A stretch of DNA of 34,234 bases from positions 1 to 34,234 of the forward strand of contig PWRF01000193.1 of the NCBI GenBank assembly GCA_003556325.1, read 5' to 3'. Under the pieces are notes generated by a model. It worked only from the letters and a program-made list of their open reading frames with translations. It did no database searches and was not told where the DNA came from. The translations under genes and the position numbers were made by a program. Positions within the stretch are counted from its first letter, which is position 1. Each line of letters begins with the position of its first letter. Shown here piece after piece: positions 1 through 8,622 of this stretch. This DNA comes from Bacteroidales bacterium. GTDB taxonomy: Bacteria > Bacteroidota > Bacteroidia > Bacteroidales > UBA7960.

Positions 1-2443
1 CTACTGCCTGATCTTGCAGCGACTCTTCAACAGGCATATATTTGCTTGCGTATTTCTGAAGGGTTCTTTTCAGAAGAACCGGGTTTAGCGGTTTAGCCAG
101 GAAGTCATCCATGCCTGCTTTCAGGCATTTCTCTTTTTCCTTTTTTGTCGCACCCGCCGTAAGAGCAATTATTGGGATATGCCCGCCTTGTTTCTTTTCT
201 TTACTCCGGATACGCCTGGTCGCCTCAAGACCATCCATCACCGGCATTTGAATATCCATAAAGATCATATCAACAGGTTTGCGCCGGGACAACATGTCCA
301 GTGCCTCTTTTCCCGTCGAAGCCTCCAAAATGACAGCGCCTGGGATTATTTCCCCGATGACAGCCCTGGTCAGCTCCATGTTCAATGGCACATCTTCCGC
401 AAGCAACAAAACAGGCTGTTTGCCAATAGCAGGCGCCTGATCCGCAATCTCTTCAGCAACTTCCGCGGGTTCCGGATCTGAAGGGCCATTTTGAAGATGT
501 TGCAGATGAAAGAACAGTTCGTCTGATTTTACCGGTTTGACAAGCTTACTGGTTACACCCAGTTTCCTGCACTCATTATGGACCCGGTTGTCATCGGCTG
601 AGCTGTATAACAAAATAACCGGTTGCTGACCGGCAGGGATGTTGAGGTTTTGCCTGATCATGCGTATTGTTTCCAGCCCGTCGAGTACCGGCATGTGATG
701 GTCAATTATGACCACATCAAAGCGGTTTTTCGATTTCGCCAGCACCTGCAAAGCTGCCAGGCCGCTTTTGCTGAATGTGCAATGAATTCCCCAGTTGGAT
801 AGAATCTGCCTCAGTATCATCCGGCTGCGGTCGTTATCATCGACCACCAGGACGCGCCTGATCTCGCCCAGGTCTTTGGTGTCTTGTTTTTCACCTTGCT
901 CAAAAGCTGTTTCGATCTCAAAAAAGAAGGTGGAGCCCTTGCCTTCCTCGCTATCCACCTGAAGCGTCCCCTTCATTTTATCAACGATCAGTTTCGAGAT
1001 CTGCAAACCCAGGCCGGTCCCGCTGTAGCGCCTGGTGGGGGAGGAGTCGGCCTGGTAAAAGGCATCGAATAACTTTTTGTGTTTGGACTTCTCAATGCCT
1101 ATGCCGGTGTCTCTCACGGAGAACCGAAACCTGCCCCGGTTTTTGGTTTTTTTGGAAAACTCCAGTTTGAGCTCTATCTCACCTTCTTCGGTAAATTTCA
1201 CTGCATTACCCAATAGGTTCACCAAAACCTGCTTCAGCCTGATCGCATCGGTTATAGCATAAGAAGGAACATCCGGTTCTATGTTCAGCAACAACTCCAA
1301 CCCCTTTTCGGATGCTTTGTGTTTCAGAATATCGGTGACCTGGGCTGCTAACACAACGATATCGGTTTTCACCGGTTCGAGTTCGAGCTTACCTGATTCA
1401 ATTTTGGAGAGATCCAGGATGTCACTGACCACATCCAGCAGCATGTGAGCAGATATGTTTGCATTATCCAGGTATTGTTTTTGAAGAGTGTTTAATGGAG
1501 TGTTCCTTAGTAGATCAGTGAACCCGATCACTGCATTTATGGGTGTGCGTATTTCGTGACTCATATTGGCAAGGAACTCCGATTTAGCCTTATTTGCAGC
1601 CTGTGCTTCCTCCCTGGCCCTGATAATGGCTTTTTCAGATTTCTTCTTTTCACTGATGTCGAGGATGAAACCGTCGAGATACCCTACTTCACCGTCCAGC
1701 TCACAAACCGCACGGCCTTTTTCGTTAACCCAAAGGATGTTCCCATCCCTGTGACAAATCCTGTATTCTATGTCCCAGGCTCTGTTTTCGGCAATGGCAG
1801 ATTGAATGCGGTGCGACACATAGGCCTGGTCTTCTTTATGAATGATGCTTTCAAAGGTGCGGACTGCACTTTCGATAAAATCGCTGACCGGATAACCGGT
1901 AAAGGCTTCTGCGATATCACTCAGGAAGAGCATGGTCCAGTCTTTATCACTTCTGCACCTGTAAGTAACACCGGGGATGTTCTCTACAAGCGACTGGTAC
2001 TGGTCACGGGTCCTCCTGATCTCATCCTGCGTACGCTTGCGTTCTGAAATATCTCTTTGAATGCCCACATAGCCCGTAGTTTTCCCGGATTGATCCACCA
2101 TGGGCATCACCTTGTATTCACAGTGAAAGGTGCTGCCATCCTTGCGCTTATTCAGAGATTCGCCAATGTATACCCTGCCTTCTGATACGGTATTGTATAT
2201 TGCCTGCTGGATGGTGGCAGCCATGGGTTCAGCATTAAATATATCTGGTTTTTTCCCGGCAAGTTCGTCAAAATGATAACCAAACAGTTCCAGGGCCGCC
2301 CTGTTGGCATAGTTTATTCTGAACTGCAGGTCGGTGGCAATCACCGAATCTGAGATGTTATCCACAATGGTGCTCTGAAACTCAAGTTGCTGCTCTTTAC
2401 TTTCAAAAGCAGAATGCGATATATCAGGCCTGTATCTTTTCAT
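1..2443 (-). CDS. Hybrid sensor histidine kinase, PAS-PAS-HisKA-HATPase-REC-REC (partial, 3' end outside window)
   Basis: This reading frame is missing from the ORF track because it has no stop before the window edge; I translated it by hand from the ATG at 2443 and about 814 residues are visible. Two PAS domains (about residues 18-130 and 137-265, each ending in an ISE(R/K)K linker) are followed by a HisKA helix NMSHEIRTPINAVIGF with phospho-acceptor His296, and a HATPase domain (about 400-508) with N and G boxes including DTGIGIE and GTGLGLQIS. Two receiver domains follow, with phospho-acceptors Asp581 (IIDHHMP) and Asp730 (FMDIQMPVMDG) and the conserved Lys in FLAKPL. No transmembrane segment or signal peptide is visible, so it is probably a cytosolic sensor. 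No DNA-binding output domain appears before the edge; an Hpt domain could follow. The ligand is unknown and no cognate regulator lies in the window. Confidence 0.93.
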   Translation of the reverse strand, partial: MKRYRPDISHSAFESKEQQLEFQSTIVDNISDSVIATDLQFRINYANRAALELFGYHFDELAGKKPDIFNAEPMAATIQQAIYNTVSEGRVYIGESLNKRKDGSTFHCEYKVMPMVDQSGKTTGYVGIQRDISERKRTQDEIRRTRDQYQSLVENIPGVTYRCRSDKDWTMLFLSDIAEAFTGYPVSDFIESAVRTFESIIHKEDQAYVSHRIQSAIAENRAWDIEYRICHRDGNILWVNEKGRAVCELDGEVGYLDGFILDISEKKKSEKAIIRAREEAQAANKAKSEFLANMSHEIRTPINAVIGFTDLLRNTPLNTLQKQYLDNANISAHMLLDVVSDILDLSKIESGKLELEPVKTDIVVLAAQVTDILKHKASEKGLELLLNIEPDVPSYAITDAIRLKQVLVNLLGNAVKFTEEGEIELKLEFSKKTKNRGRFRFSVRDTGIGIEKSKHKKLFDAFYQADSSPTRRYSGTGLGLQISKLIVDKMKGTLQVDSEEGKGSTFFFEIETAFEQGEKQDTKDLGEIRRVLVVDDNDRSRMILRQILSNWGIHCTFSKSGLAALQVLAKSKNRFDVVIIDHHMPVLDGLETIRMIRQNLNIPAGQQPVILLYSSADDNRVHNECRKLGVTSKLVKPVKSDELFFHLQHLQNGPSDPEPAEVAEEIADQAPAIGKQPVLLLAEDVPLNMELTRAVIGEIIPGAVILEASTGKEALDMLSRRKPVDMIFMDIQMPVMDGLEATRRIRSKEKKQGGHIPIIALTAGATKKEKEKCLKAGMDDFLAKPLNPVLLKRTLQKYASKYMPVEESLQDQAV

Positions 2444-2535
2444 TTGTTTCCTGGATTATAAATCTGAGAAAAGCCATTTATTTTTGCTTGCGCAAGAAGA
2501 ATGACCCCGGCATCTCAGATTTGGCTTACACAAGG

Positions 2536-2543
2536 CAAACTTA
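2536..2543 (-). promoter_or_regulatory. Candidate Bacteroidota -7 box for the histidine kinase gene
   Basis: The minus strand reads TAAGTTTG here, a match to the Bacteroidota -7 consensus TAnnTTTG, about 93 bases upstream of the kinase ATG. I see no clear TTTG -33 element at the expected distance, so this is a weak call. The rest of the 2444-2723 interval between the divergent genes holds only a short palindrome, CTTGCGCAAG at 2487-2496. Confidence 0.25.
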
Positions 2544-2723
2544 GGAATTTTTTCCGGAGGGTGATGTCAGTCGCTGCAGACATTCTCAGCCAGGGGCTTT
2601 CAGGTCGATTCGCCACTGCCGTCATCCGGATATGCAAAAACTGATTTGCCTGTACGCAGATATATGCTTACCTTGTGACGCCCCGGGTGACTGAAGATCC
2701 GGTGCAATGTATTAAACCTCAGC

Positions 2724-3680
2724 ATGATGGAGCAAGAATCCACCGAATACAAGTACCTGTTTGGGCCTGTCCCCTCGCGCCGGCTGGGTATGTCGCTGGG
2801 GGTCGACCTGGTGCCTGCCAAGGTCTGCTCGCTCGACTGTGTCTATTGCGAAGCAGGGAAAACCACGCATCATACCCTGGAAAGGAAGGAATACATCCCA
2901 TATGAAAAGATCACCGGGGAACTTAAGCATTATTTCGCCCACCAGCCCGACCCCGATTACATCACGTTCTCGGGCTACGGGGAGCCGACATTGAATAGCC
3001 GCATCGGCGATGTGCTCGACTTTATCAAGGAGCATAAACCCGGAATACCTGTGGCCTTGCTGACCAACGGCACCCTCTTTTCCGACCCGGAAGTCCGCGC
3101 CGCCGTCTCCCGTGCCGACCTCATCCTGCCTTCGCTCGATGCCGTTACCGACGAGGTGTTTCACAAGATCAACAGGCCTGCCACGAAGCTCTCCGTAAAA
3201 CAGCACATCCGGGGCCTGATCGACTTCAGCAACGACTACAAGGGAAAGATCTGGCTGGAGGTGTTCATCCTGCCCGGGTATAACGACACAAGGTCAGAGT
3301 TGCTCGCCATGAAAGAGGTGATCAAACGTATTGCCCCGGAGATTGTGCAGTTAAACACCCTCGACCGCCCCGGCACCGAAAAGGGACTCCGCGGCGCCAC
3401 CAAACAGGAACTGCAGCATGTAGCAGATCTGTGGGGGCTTGAAAACGTGAGCATTATTGCTGCCAGTGCCAACAGGAAAGATACAAAAGCCTACCGAAAA
3501 GACCACGAAAACGCCATCCTCGAAACCATATCCAGAAGGCCCTGTACGGTGGATGACCTCATCTCCATCCTGGGCATCCCTTCCCCCGAGATCAGCAAAT
3601 ACCTCAGCGCACTCGAAGCTGGTGGACGCATCGAATCAGAAAGACTTGAAAGGGGCGTCTTTTACAAAAGGAAAACATAA
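2724..3680 (+). CDS. Radical SAM protein with C-terminal winged-helix-like domain
   Basis: The N-terminal half holds the radical SAM cluster motif in CSLDCVYC (CxxxCxxC, about residues 35-42), preceded by the FGPVPSRRLG motif typical of the COG0731-like Fe-S oxidoreductase group. It is followed by FSGYGEPTL, which corresponds to the SAM-binding GGE-like motif, and by LLTNGTL. Residues from about 250 onward (DHENAILETISRRP onward) look like a winged-helix module. The family is expected to bind a 4Fe-4S cluster and cleave S-adenosylmethionine to start radical chemistry; the substrate is not known to me. The start could be Met1 or Met2 (adjacent codons). The gene is monocistronic and convergent with the abgT-like gene; its upstream region shows no clear promoter. 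Confidence 0.9.
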   Translation: MMEQESTEYKYLFGPVPSRRLGMSLGVDLVPAKVCSLDCVYCEAGKTTHHTLERKEYIPYEKITGELKHYFAHQPDPDYITFSGYGEPTLNSRIGDVLDFIKEHKPGIPVALLTNGTLFSDPEVRAAVSRADLILPSLDAVTDEVFHKINRPATKLSVKQHIRGLIDFSNDYKGKIWLEVFILPGYNDTRSELLAMKEVIKRIAPEIVQLNTLDRPGTEKGLRGATKQELQHVADLWGLENVSIIAASANRKDTKAYRKDHENAILETISRRPCTVDDLISILGIPSPEISKYLSALEAGGRIESERLERGVFYKRKT

Positions 3681-3874
3681 GGCCCTGTATTGCCGTGGAT
3701 CTGACTACACGTATTTCCAGGGATCATCGTTAACCTCTGGAAACGTGAACTAACAAAAGCCTCCCCGGCAAATGATCACAACCTTTTAATCAAGGCGCTT
3801 GATTCGTGGCTATCCAACAAAAATTTGTTTCGTGCCAACAGACAATCTCATCAATAACGCTTTACCCAAAAAGG

Positions 3875-3899
3875 AAAAAGCCCCGCATGTTGGGGGCTT
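3875..3899 (-). terminator. Intrinsic terminator after the AbgT-family gene
   Basis: On the minus strand the sequence reads AGCCCCC-AACATGC-GGGGCT followed by a run of T. This is a GC-rich stem of six base pairs plus a U-tract, 30 bases past the stop codon of the AbgT-family gene. It should end the transcript coming from ispE, the S9 peptidase and the transporter. Confidence 0.8.
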
Positions 3900-3928
3900 A
3901 ATGGTACGCTAACCTGCTGTATCTTCGT

Positions 3929-5470
3929 CTAGTTGATGTAAATCGGGCCATCCGGTCCCAGCGGAATTCCCAGCCATACCCACAGCATCAGCGTGGCAAT
4001 CCAGACGATCCCGAGGATCACGGTATAGGGCAGCATTGTGGCAATGATGGTTCCTATGCCGTACTTCTCGTCGTACTTTTGAGCGAAGGTCACAATAAGG
4101 GCAAAATAGCTCATCATGGGGGTTACCAGGTTTGTCAGGCTGTCTCCGATACGGAATGCGGCCTGGGTAATGCCCGGATGGTAGGCGTTATCGAGCAGCA
4201 TCAGCATGGGGATGAACACCGGTGCGATGATGGCCCATTTGGCGGATGCACTTCCCATGAAAAGGTTAATAAAGGCTGAGAGCAATACAAAAGCGGCAAT
4301 CAGCACCGGGCCGGTAAACCCTATATCGCTTAGCCCGGAAGCACCTTTGATGGCGATGATCAGTCCCAGGTTCGATTCGTTGAAGAAGTAGACAAACTGG
4401 GCTGCGAAGAACACCAGGACGATATAGCCGCCCATTCCGCTCATTGACTTGATGATATGTTTCATCATGTCTTTGTCGTTGCGGATGGTTCCGACCACGA
4501 TCCCGTAAACGAGGGCAGGAAAGAAAAAGAAGAGCATGATGCCTATGATGATGCCGTCGAAGAAGGGCGAGTGCAGCACCGAGCCGGTTTCCGGGTTCCG
4601 GAAGATGCCGTTGGCCGGCACTACTGTTAGTGCCAGCAGGATCAGGAAGAATATCGCTGTGATAGCGGCCCAGCGCAGTCCTTTTTTCTCCCGGGGGGTA
4701 AGCTGCTCTATGGCAAACCTCTCTGCAGGCCCATCGTACTTGCCCAGGCGCGGCTCCACTATTCTTTCTGTGACCCAGACACCTACAAAGAGTACGACGA
4801 AGCTGGAAATGATCATAAAGTAATAGTTTACTGCCGGGTTAACCACCATTTCAGGGTCGATCAGCTGTGCCGCCGATGTGGAGATCCCTGCCAGGATGGG
4901 GTCAATTGAACCTATGAAGAAATTGGCCCCAAAGCCTCCGCTTACCCCGCAGAAGGCGGCGGCAAGGCCCGCCATGGGATGTCGTCCAATGCCATGGAAT
5001 ATCATGGCCCCCAAAGGAATGAGTATGACATACCCGGCTTCCACTGCCAGCCCGGATATGATCCCTGCCAGTACCACAGCGCCTGTGATAAGCTTGGGAG
5101 GGGCACCCAGTACCAGTGCACGTATCATGATGGCAAAAAGCCCGGTGCCTTCGGCCAGCCCGATCCCCACCATAACTACCAGCACATATCCCAGGGGAGG
5201 GAACCTGAGGAAGTTATCCAGGATATTGGTGTATATCCAGCGTATGCCATCACCACTCAGCAAATTTTTGACAGTGACCACCGTTCCGTCTACCGGATGC
5301 GTGGCCGAAACATTTGCCCAGTAGGTGATGGCGGAAATAATCAGCACTATTCCGGCCAGCATGGCAAATATGGTGGCCGGGTGCGGCAGCCTGTTCCCTA
5401 TGATCTCAATCCAGTCAAGCGACTTGCGAAATACCTTCTTCGTACTCTTCTTGATCTTAGTCAGTGCCAT
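3929..5470 (-). CDS. AbgT family transporter (p-aminobenzoyl-glutamate transporter type)
   Basis: This is a 513-residue polytopic membrane protein with about a dozen hydrophobic segments. It matches the AbgT family over its whole length: an N-terminal NRLPHPATIF motif, a FPPLGYVLVVMVGIGLAE segment, AGYVILIPLGAMIF, a GGFGANF re-entrant-like stretch, and a C-terminal part with SASAKWAIIAPVFIPM and RIGDSLTNLVTPMMSYF. Characterised family members import p-aminobenzoyl-glutamate (E. coli AbgT) or export sulfonamides (MtrF, YdaH), so direction and substrate here are open. It lies 65 bases downstream of a secreted S9 peptidase on the same strand, which may feed it substrate, although the E. coli partners AbgA and AbgB are unrelated M20-type peptidases. 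A strong terminator follows. Confidence 0.92.
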   Translation of the reverse strand: MALTKIKKSTKKVFRKSLDWIEIIGNRLPHPATIFAMLAGIVLIISAITYWANVSATHPVDGTVVTVKNLLSGDGIRWIYTNILDNFLRFPPLGYVLVVMVGIGLAEGTGLFAIMIRALVLGAPPKLITGAVVLAGIISGLAVEAGYVILIPLGAMIFHGIGRHPMAGLAAAFCGVSGGFGANFFIGSIDPILAGISTSAAQLIDPEMVVNPAVNYYFMIISSFVVLFVGVWVTERIVEPRLGKYDGPAERFAIEQLTPREKKGLRWAAITAIFFLILLALTVVPANGIFRNPETGSVLHSPFFDGIIIGIMLFFFFPALVYGIVVGTIRNDKDMMKHIIKSMSGMGGYIVLVFFAAQFVYFFNESNLGLIIAIKGASGLSDIGFTGPVLIAAFVLLSAFINLFMGSASAKWAIIAPVFIPMLMLLDNAYHPGITQAAFRIGDSLTNLVTPMMSYFALIVTFAQKYDEKYGIGTIIATMLPYTVILGIVWIATLMLWVWLGIPLGPDGPIYIN

Positions 5471-5535
5471 TCAGATGTTTGGTTTGAAGTTAAAAAAACA
5501 AAGCCGTATCAATGTGTGGTTCTGAAATACCAGGG

Positions 5536-7563
5536 TTACCATCCCAGGATCGACTCGGGATATTTGGGTGGTTTTTCATCGCGCGGCTTGTCAAGCCTCA
5601 GGTAGTGGTCGAACCACTCCATGGTGCGCACGATATAGTCGAGGCGATGCACGTTTCTTGCATTGCCATGCCCTTCGTTCTGGTACCAGATGAGTCGTAC
5701 AGGTGCGTTCCCATGCAGTTTGAGGGCACGGTACATCTCCAGTCCCTGCGACGGGTGTACGCGCGGGTCGGCATCGCCATGAAGGACGAGGGTGGGAGTG
5801 AGGCTCTGGTGGGCATATTTCACCGGGCTGCGGCTGTAAACGTCCTGCCAGTCTTCGTGTGTCCAGTATCCCCAGTGCACATAATAGTCTTCGTAAGGGA
5901 TGTCGGTGGTGTTTCTTTTGGATACCTGGTTGGATATGCCTACAAACATTACCGAGGCCGCGAAACGGTCGGTATGCTTTGTGGCCGACCAGGCGGCAAA
6001 ATATCCGCCATACGAACCGCCGCCAATACCTACGCGGTCTATATCCACATATCCAATTTCGATAAGATGGTCGATGCCGTCAATTACGTCGTCGTATTCA
6101 ACACCGACAAGGTCGCCGTAGCCTGCCATGGTAAAGTCCACACCACGGCCTGAGCTGGCACGGTAGTTAGGCATGAACAAAAAGTAGTTGCGTGCGGCGG
6201 CTACCTGCCCCCATGTGCCGTAAGACGTGACCCATCCGTTCTGAACGGCTGCCTCAGGGCCACCGTGGATGTAGACGATCATCGGGTATGTCTGGCCTTC
6301 TTCATAGTCCACGGGGTATAGCAACACACCGTCGATATCCATGCCGTCGCGGGCCTCATAGGTAATGGTCTTCTGCTCGGCGAGACGAATATCTTCCAGC
6401 CATTCGTTGTGATTTGTGTGCCTGACAAGCTCTTCGTCATCGAGGGTAAAGGTAAAAAGCTCGCTGGGGTGCTGCCAGGTGTTGGCCGCCATGACCACCA
6501 CCCCGTCAAGGTATTGGAAGCGGCCAAAAACAATGGTTTCAGGTTCGATCAGTATGGTCCTCTCTTCCTCATCCAGCAGCTGCTTGCTCAGTACAATGTC
6601 GTTACGCTCTTCGGCTGCATAGAGCAGGGTGTTGTCGTTTTTCCAGGCAAAGTCGATCACGCTGAGCTCCATGCCTTCCACGTAATTTCTCAGCTCTTCA
6701 AATGTTTTTTCGGTATCGACGTCCATCACGAAAAGGCTCCCCTCAACAGAGTCTTCCAGCTTGCTGGCACCGCGGAATGCCAGCTTTGACCCGTCGGGGC
6801 TGAACTCCATGTTGGCCAGCTTCCCGGGGTTGTCCATGATCTTTTCCACGTCACCAGTTTCCAGGTCTACCAGGTGGATGCGCTTGAACATGTAGCTGTC
6901 GTCAACGAGATTGCGGGGTGCAATGGCTGCAGCCGCATAGCGCCCGCCGGGGCTCAGTACGAAATCAAATACCGTCATATCTTCTGTTACCTGGCGCGTA
7001 TCGTGGCTTTCGATCTCATAAACATACAGGTTGCGGTGCACCCATTCTTCTTCATAAACTTCGATCTCTATGCCTTTGTCACGGAACTCCCCGCGCATGG
7101 GGTCTTGTTCGGATGTGGCTGTAATGGCGAGCGACGCCTCGTCGATAAATGCATAACTCAGCACAGAAGAAGTGTGTTCGGTAAGAGTGTATGGCTCACC
7201 TCCGCGCAAACTCATTGCATATACTTGCACATAAGGGTTTTCAGGCAGATTGGCTCTGAAAGTAACGGCATCGCCGGCGGGAGTCCACCCGATGTTAAAA
7301 ACCTGGCGTTGCCCGGTCATAAAGGGCAGAATCTCATCGTTCTGAATGTCATAAACATACAGCTCCCGGTAGTCACCTCCTGCTGAGTGTGTGAAAGGCC
7401 GCGGCACATGCAGGGTAAAAGCTATATACTCCTGGTTGGGCGACATGGCAACCTCAGCGACCGATCTCAGGTCGAACATGTTGTGGGTGGTCAGCACATC
7501 ATCGGCTTTTGCCAGTGAGGCCGACAAAATCAATACAGTAAAGATCAGGGCAATTTGACGCAT
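5536..7563 (-). CDS. Secreted S9 family (prolyl oligopeptidase-type) serine peptidase
   Basis: The N-terminus is a signal peptide (MRQIALIFTVLILSASLAKA), so the protein is exported, probably to the periplasm. Residues about 25-400 form a WD40/PD40-like beta-propeller (repeated SPxGxxxAF-type strands, for example FSPDGSKLAFRG). The C-terminal alpha/beta-hydrolase domain carries the catalytic triad Ser517 (GGGSYGGY), Asp599 (HGDADPRVHP) and His632 (NEGHGNAR). Length 675 is normal for bacterial dipeptidyl/acylaminoacyl-peptidase members of S9. It probably releases dipeptides or oligopeptides from extracellular proteins; exact specificity cannot be read from sequence. It lies between ispE (69 bases upstream) and the AbgT-type transporter (65 bases downstream), all on one strand. 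No C-terminal sorting domain for type IX secretion is visible. Confidence 0.94.
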   Translation of the reverse strand: MRQIALIFTVLILSASLAKADDVLTTHNMFDLRSVAEVAMSPNQEYIAFTLHVPRPFTHSAGGDYRELYVYDIQNDEILPFMTGQRQVFNIGWTPAGDAVTFRANLPENPYVQVYAMSLRGGEPYTLTEHTSSVLSYAFIDEASLAITATSEQDPMRGEFRDKGIEIEVYEEEWVHRNLYVYEIESHDTRQVTEDMTVFDFVLSPGGRYAAAAIAPRNLVDDSYMFKRIHLVDLETGDVEKIMDNPGKLANMEFSPDGSKLAFRGASKLEDSVEGSLFVMDVDTEKTFEELRNYVEGMELSVIDFAWKNDNTLLYAAEERNDIVLSKQLLDEEERTILIEPETIVFGRFQYLDGVVVMAANTWQHPSELFTFTLDDEELVRHTNHNEWLEDIRLAEQKTITYEARDGMDIDGVLLYPVDYEEGQTYPMIVYIHGGPEAAVQNGWVTSYGTWGQVAAARNYFLFMPNYRASSGRGVDFTMAGYGDLVGVEYDDVIDGIDHLIEIGYVDIDRVGIGGGSYGGYFAAWSATKHTDRFAASVMFVGISNQVSKRNTTDIPYEDYYVHWGYWTHEDWQDVYSRSPVKYAHQSLTPTLVLHGDADPRVHPSQGLEMYRALKLHGNAPVRLIWYQNEGHGNARNVHRLDYIVRTMEWFDHYLRLDKPRDEKPPKYPESILGW

Positions 7564-7632
7564 GATTTCTGGGTTTTGGTGTATACAATAAATACTGGGT
7601 TATAGTTAGGATGGCCACAAAAATAATGATTT

Positions 7633-8568
7633 TTAACAAACAGCCTTTGAGGTGATAAAAACACCGGCACCGGGAAATTTTTTCCGGATGCGGTACACCG
7701 GCGGAGAAGAAGGGAATAGTCCGTAAACTGCTGATCCTGTACCGCTCAGGGAGGAATAGACAGCCCCGTGATCCAGCAACGTATCGCGAATAGTCTGCAG
7801 TTGCGGATAATGCTCAAAAAGCACTTCTTCAAATCGGTTTTTTATGGATGATTGCCACCCGGCTACGGGCAGCTGCGAAAGGTCACGAAGCGATTGCCCG
7901 GGCCGTTTTGGGGTGATCCTGCCATAAGCCCATGAGGTGCTGATGTGCAAAGGGGGGACAACTATCAAAATGTTGAACCTTTCCAATTCAGTGAGCTGTA
8001 TGCCTGTCAGTGTGTGTCCCCTCCCGGTGGCAAGCATAGCGCTTTTCCGGAGAAAGAACGGACAATCGCTGCCAATGTCTTCTGCAAATTGGGTCAGCTG
8101 CCGGGTGCTTAACCCCAGGCGAAACATGTGGTTCAGCACGGTGAGCATATGGGCTGCGTCGGAACTTCCCCCTCCCAGGCCCGCCCCGGGGGGTATTCTC
8201 TTGTGCAAACGGATGCTTACCGCAGGAAGGTCGGGAAAACTGCTTTTAAGTCTTTCATAGGCAAGCAAACACAGATTGGACGAAACCTCTCCCGGAATGG
8301 GGATCCCGCTTGCAGACAGAGTTGTTTTTCCGGCCGGTGACGGGTTCACTTCAAGGGTGTCGGAAAGGGAAACAGGAACGAGTATGGTCTCAATTTCATG
8401 ATCCCCTGCCGCCGGATCCGGTTCAGGTATCAAGCCGGACTCCGGTTGGTTCTGGAAAGATGTATCAGCTGCCTCTTTGCCACCCCATTTGCCAACTACC
8501 TGGAGGCCTATGTTTATTTTGGCATGGGGGTGGACTTTCATGTGTGACGGTTTTACCTGTAACCTCAT
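7633..8568 (-). CDS. ispE: 4-diphosphocytidyl-2-C-methyl-D-erythritol kinase
   Basis: IspE phosphorylates CDP-methylerythritol in the MEP isoprenoid pathway. The GHMP-kinase signatures are clear: AKINIGL near the N-terminus, the ATP-binding loop PPGAGLGGGSSDAAH in the middle, and SGTGSAVYGLF near the C-terminus. Two things are odd. About 25 extra residues rich in Pro, Glu and Gly (GGKEAADTSFQNQPESG onward) sit between the first strand and the substrate motif. That motif, usually DGYHxLET, reads AGDHEIET, so the Tyr that stacks on the cytidine in E. coli IspE (Tyr25) is Asp while the His is kept. Met10 (MKVHPHAKIN) is a plausible alternative start. Upstream is the 48-bp repeat region and then the AsmA-like gene. 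Confidence 0.92.
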   Translation of the reverse strand: MRLQVKPSHMKVHPHAKINIGLQVVGKWGGKEAADTSFQNQPESGLIPEPDPAAGDHEIETILVPVSLSDTLEVNPSPAGKTTLSASGIPIPGEVSSNLCLLAYERLKSSFPDLPAVSIRLHKRIPPGAGLGGGSSDAAHMLTVLNHMFRLGLSTRQLTQFAEDIGSDCPFFLRKSAMLATGRGHTLTGIQLTELERFNILIVVPPLHISTSWAYGRITPKRPGQSLRDLSQLPVAGWQSSIKNRFEEVLFEHYPQLQTIRDTLLDHGAVYSSLSGTGSAVYGLFPSSPPVYRIRKKFPGAGVFITSKAVC

Positions 8569-8594
8569 GAACGTTCAGGGGGCTTATCGGATTC

Positions 8595-8622
8595 ATACCT
8601 GCAGCCCGGGCACTGCAGGTAT
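8595..8622. repeat. Perfect 10-bp inverted repeat with CCCGGGCA loop
   Basis: ATACCTGCAG at 8595-8604 is the exact reverse complement of CTGCAGGTAT at 8613-8622, with an 8-base spacer. It lies about 30 bases upstream of the ispE start codon, at the ispE-proximal edge of the tandem repeat. No T-tract follows on either strand, so it is not a classical terminator; it could fold in the ispE leader RNA. Confidence 0.75.

Noticed and set aside
2600-3206. Minus-strand ORFs over the start of the radical SAM gene
   Set aside because: They are antisense to the CxxxCxxC-containing gene and show no recognisable domain.
3788-3804. AATCAAG-GCG-CTTGATT hairpin as terminator of the radical SAM gene
   Set aside because: The stem is a perfect 7 bp but AT-rich, and no T-run follows on the plus strand. 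It may assist termination but I cannot support the call.
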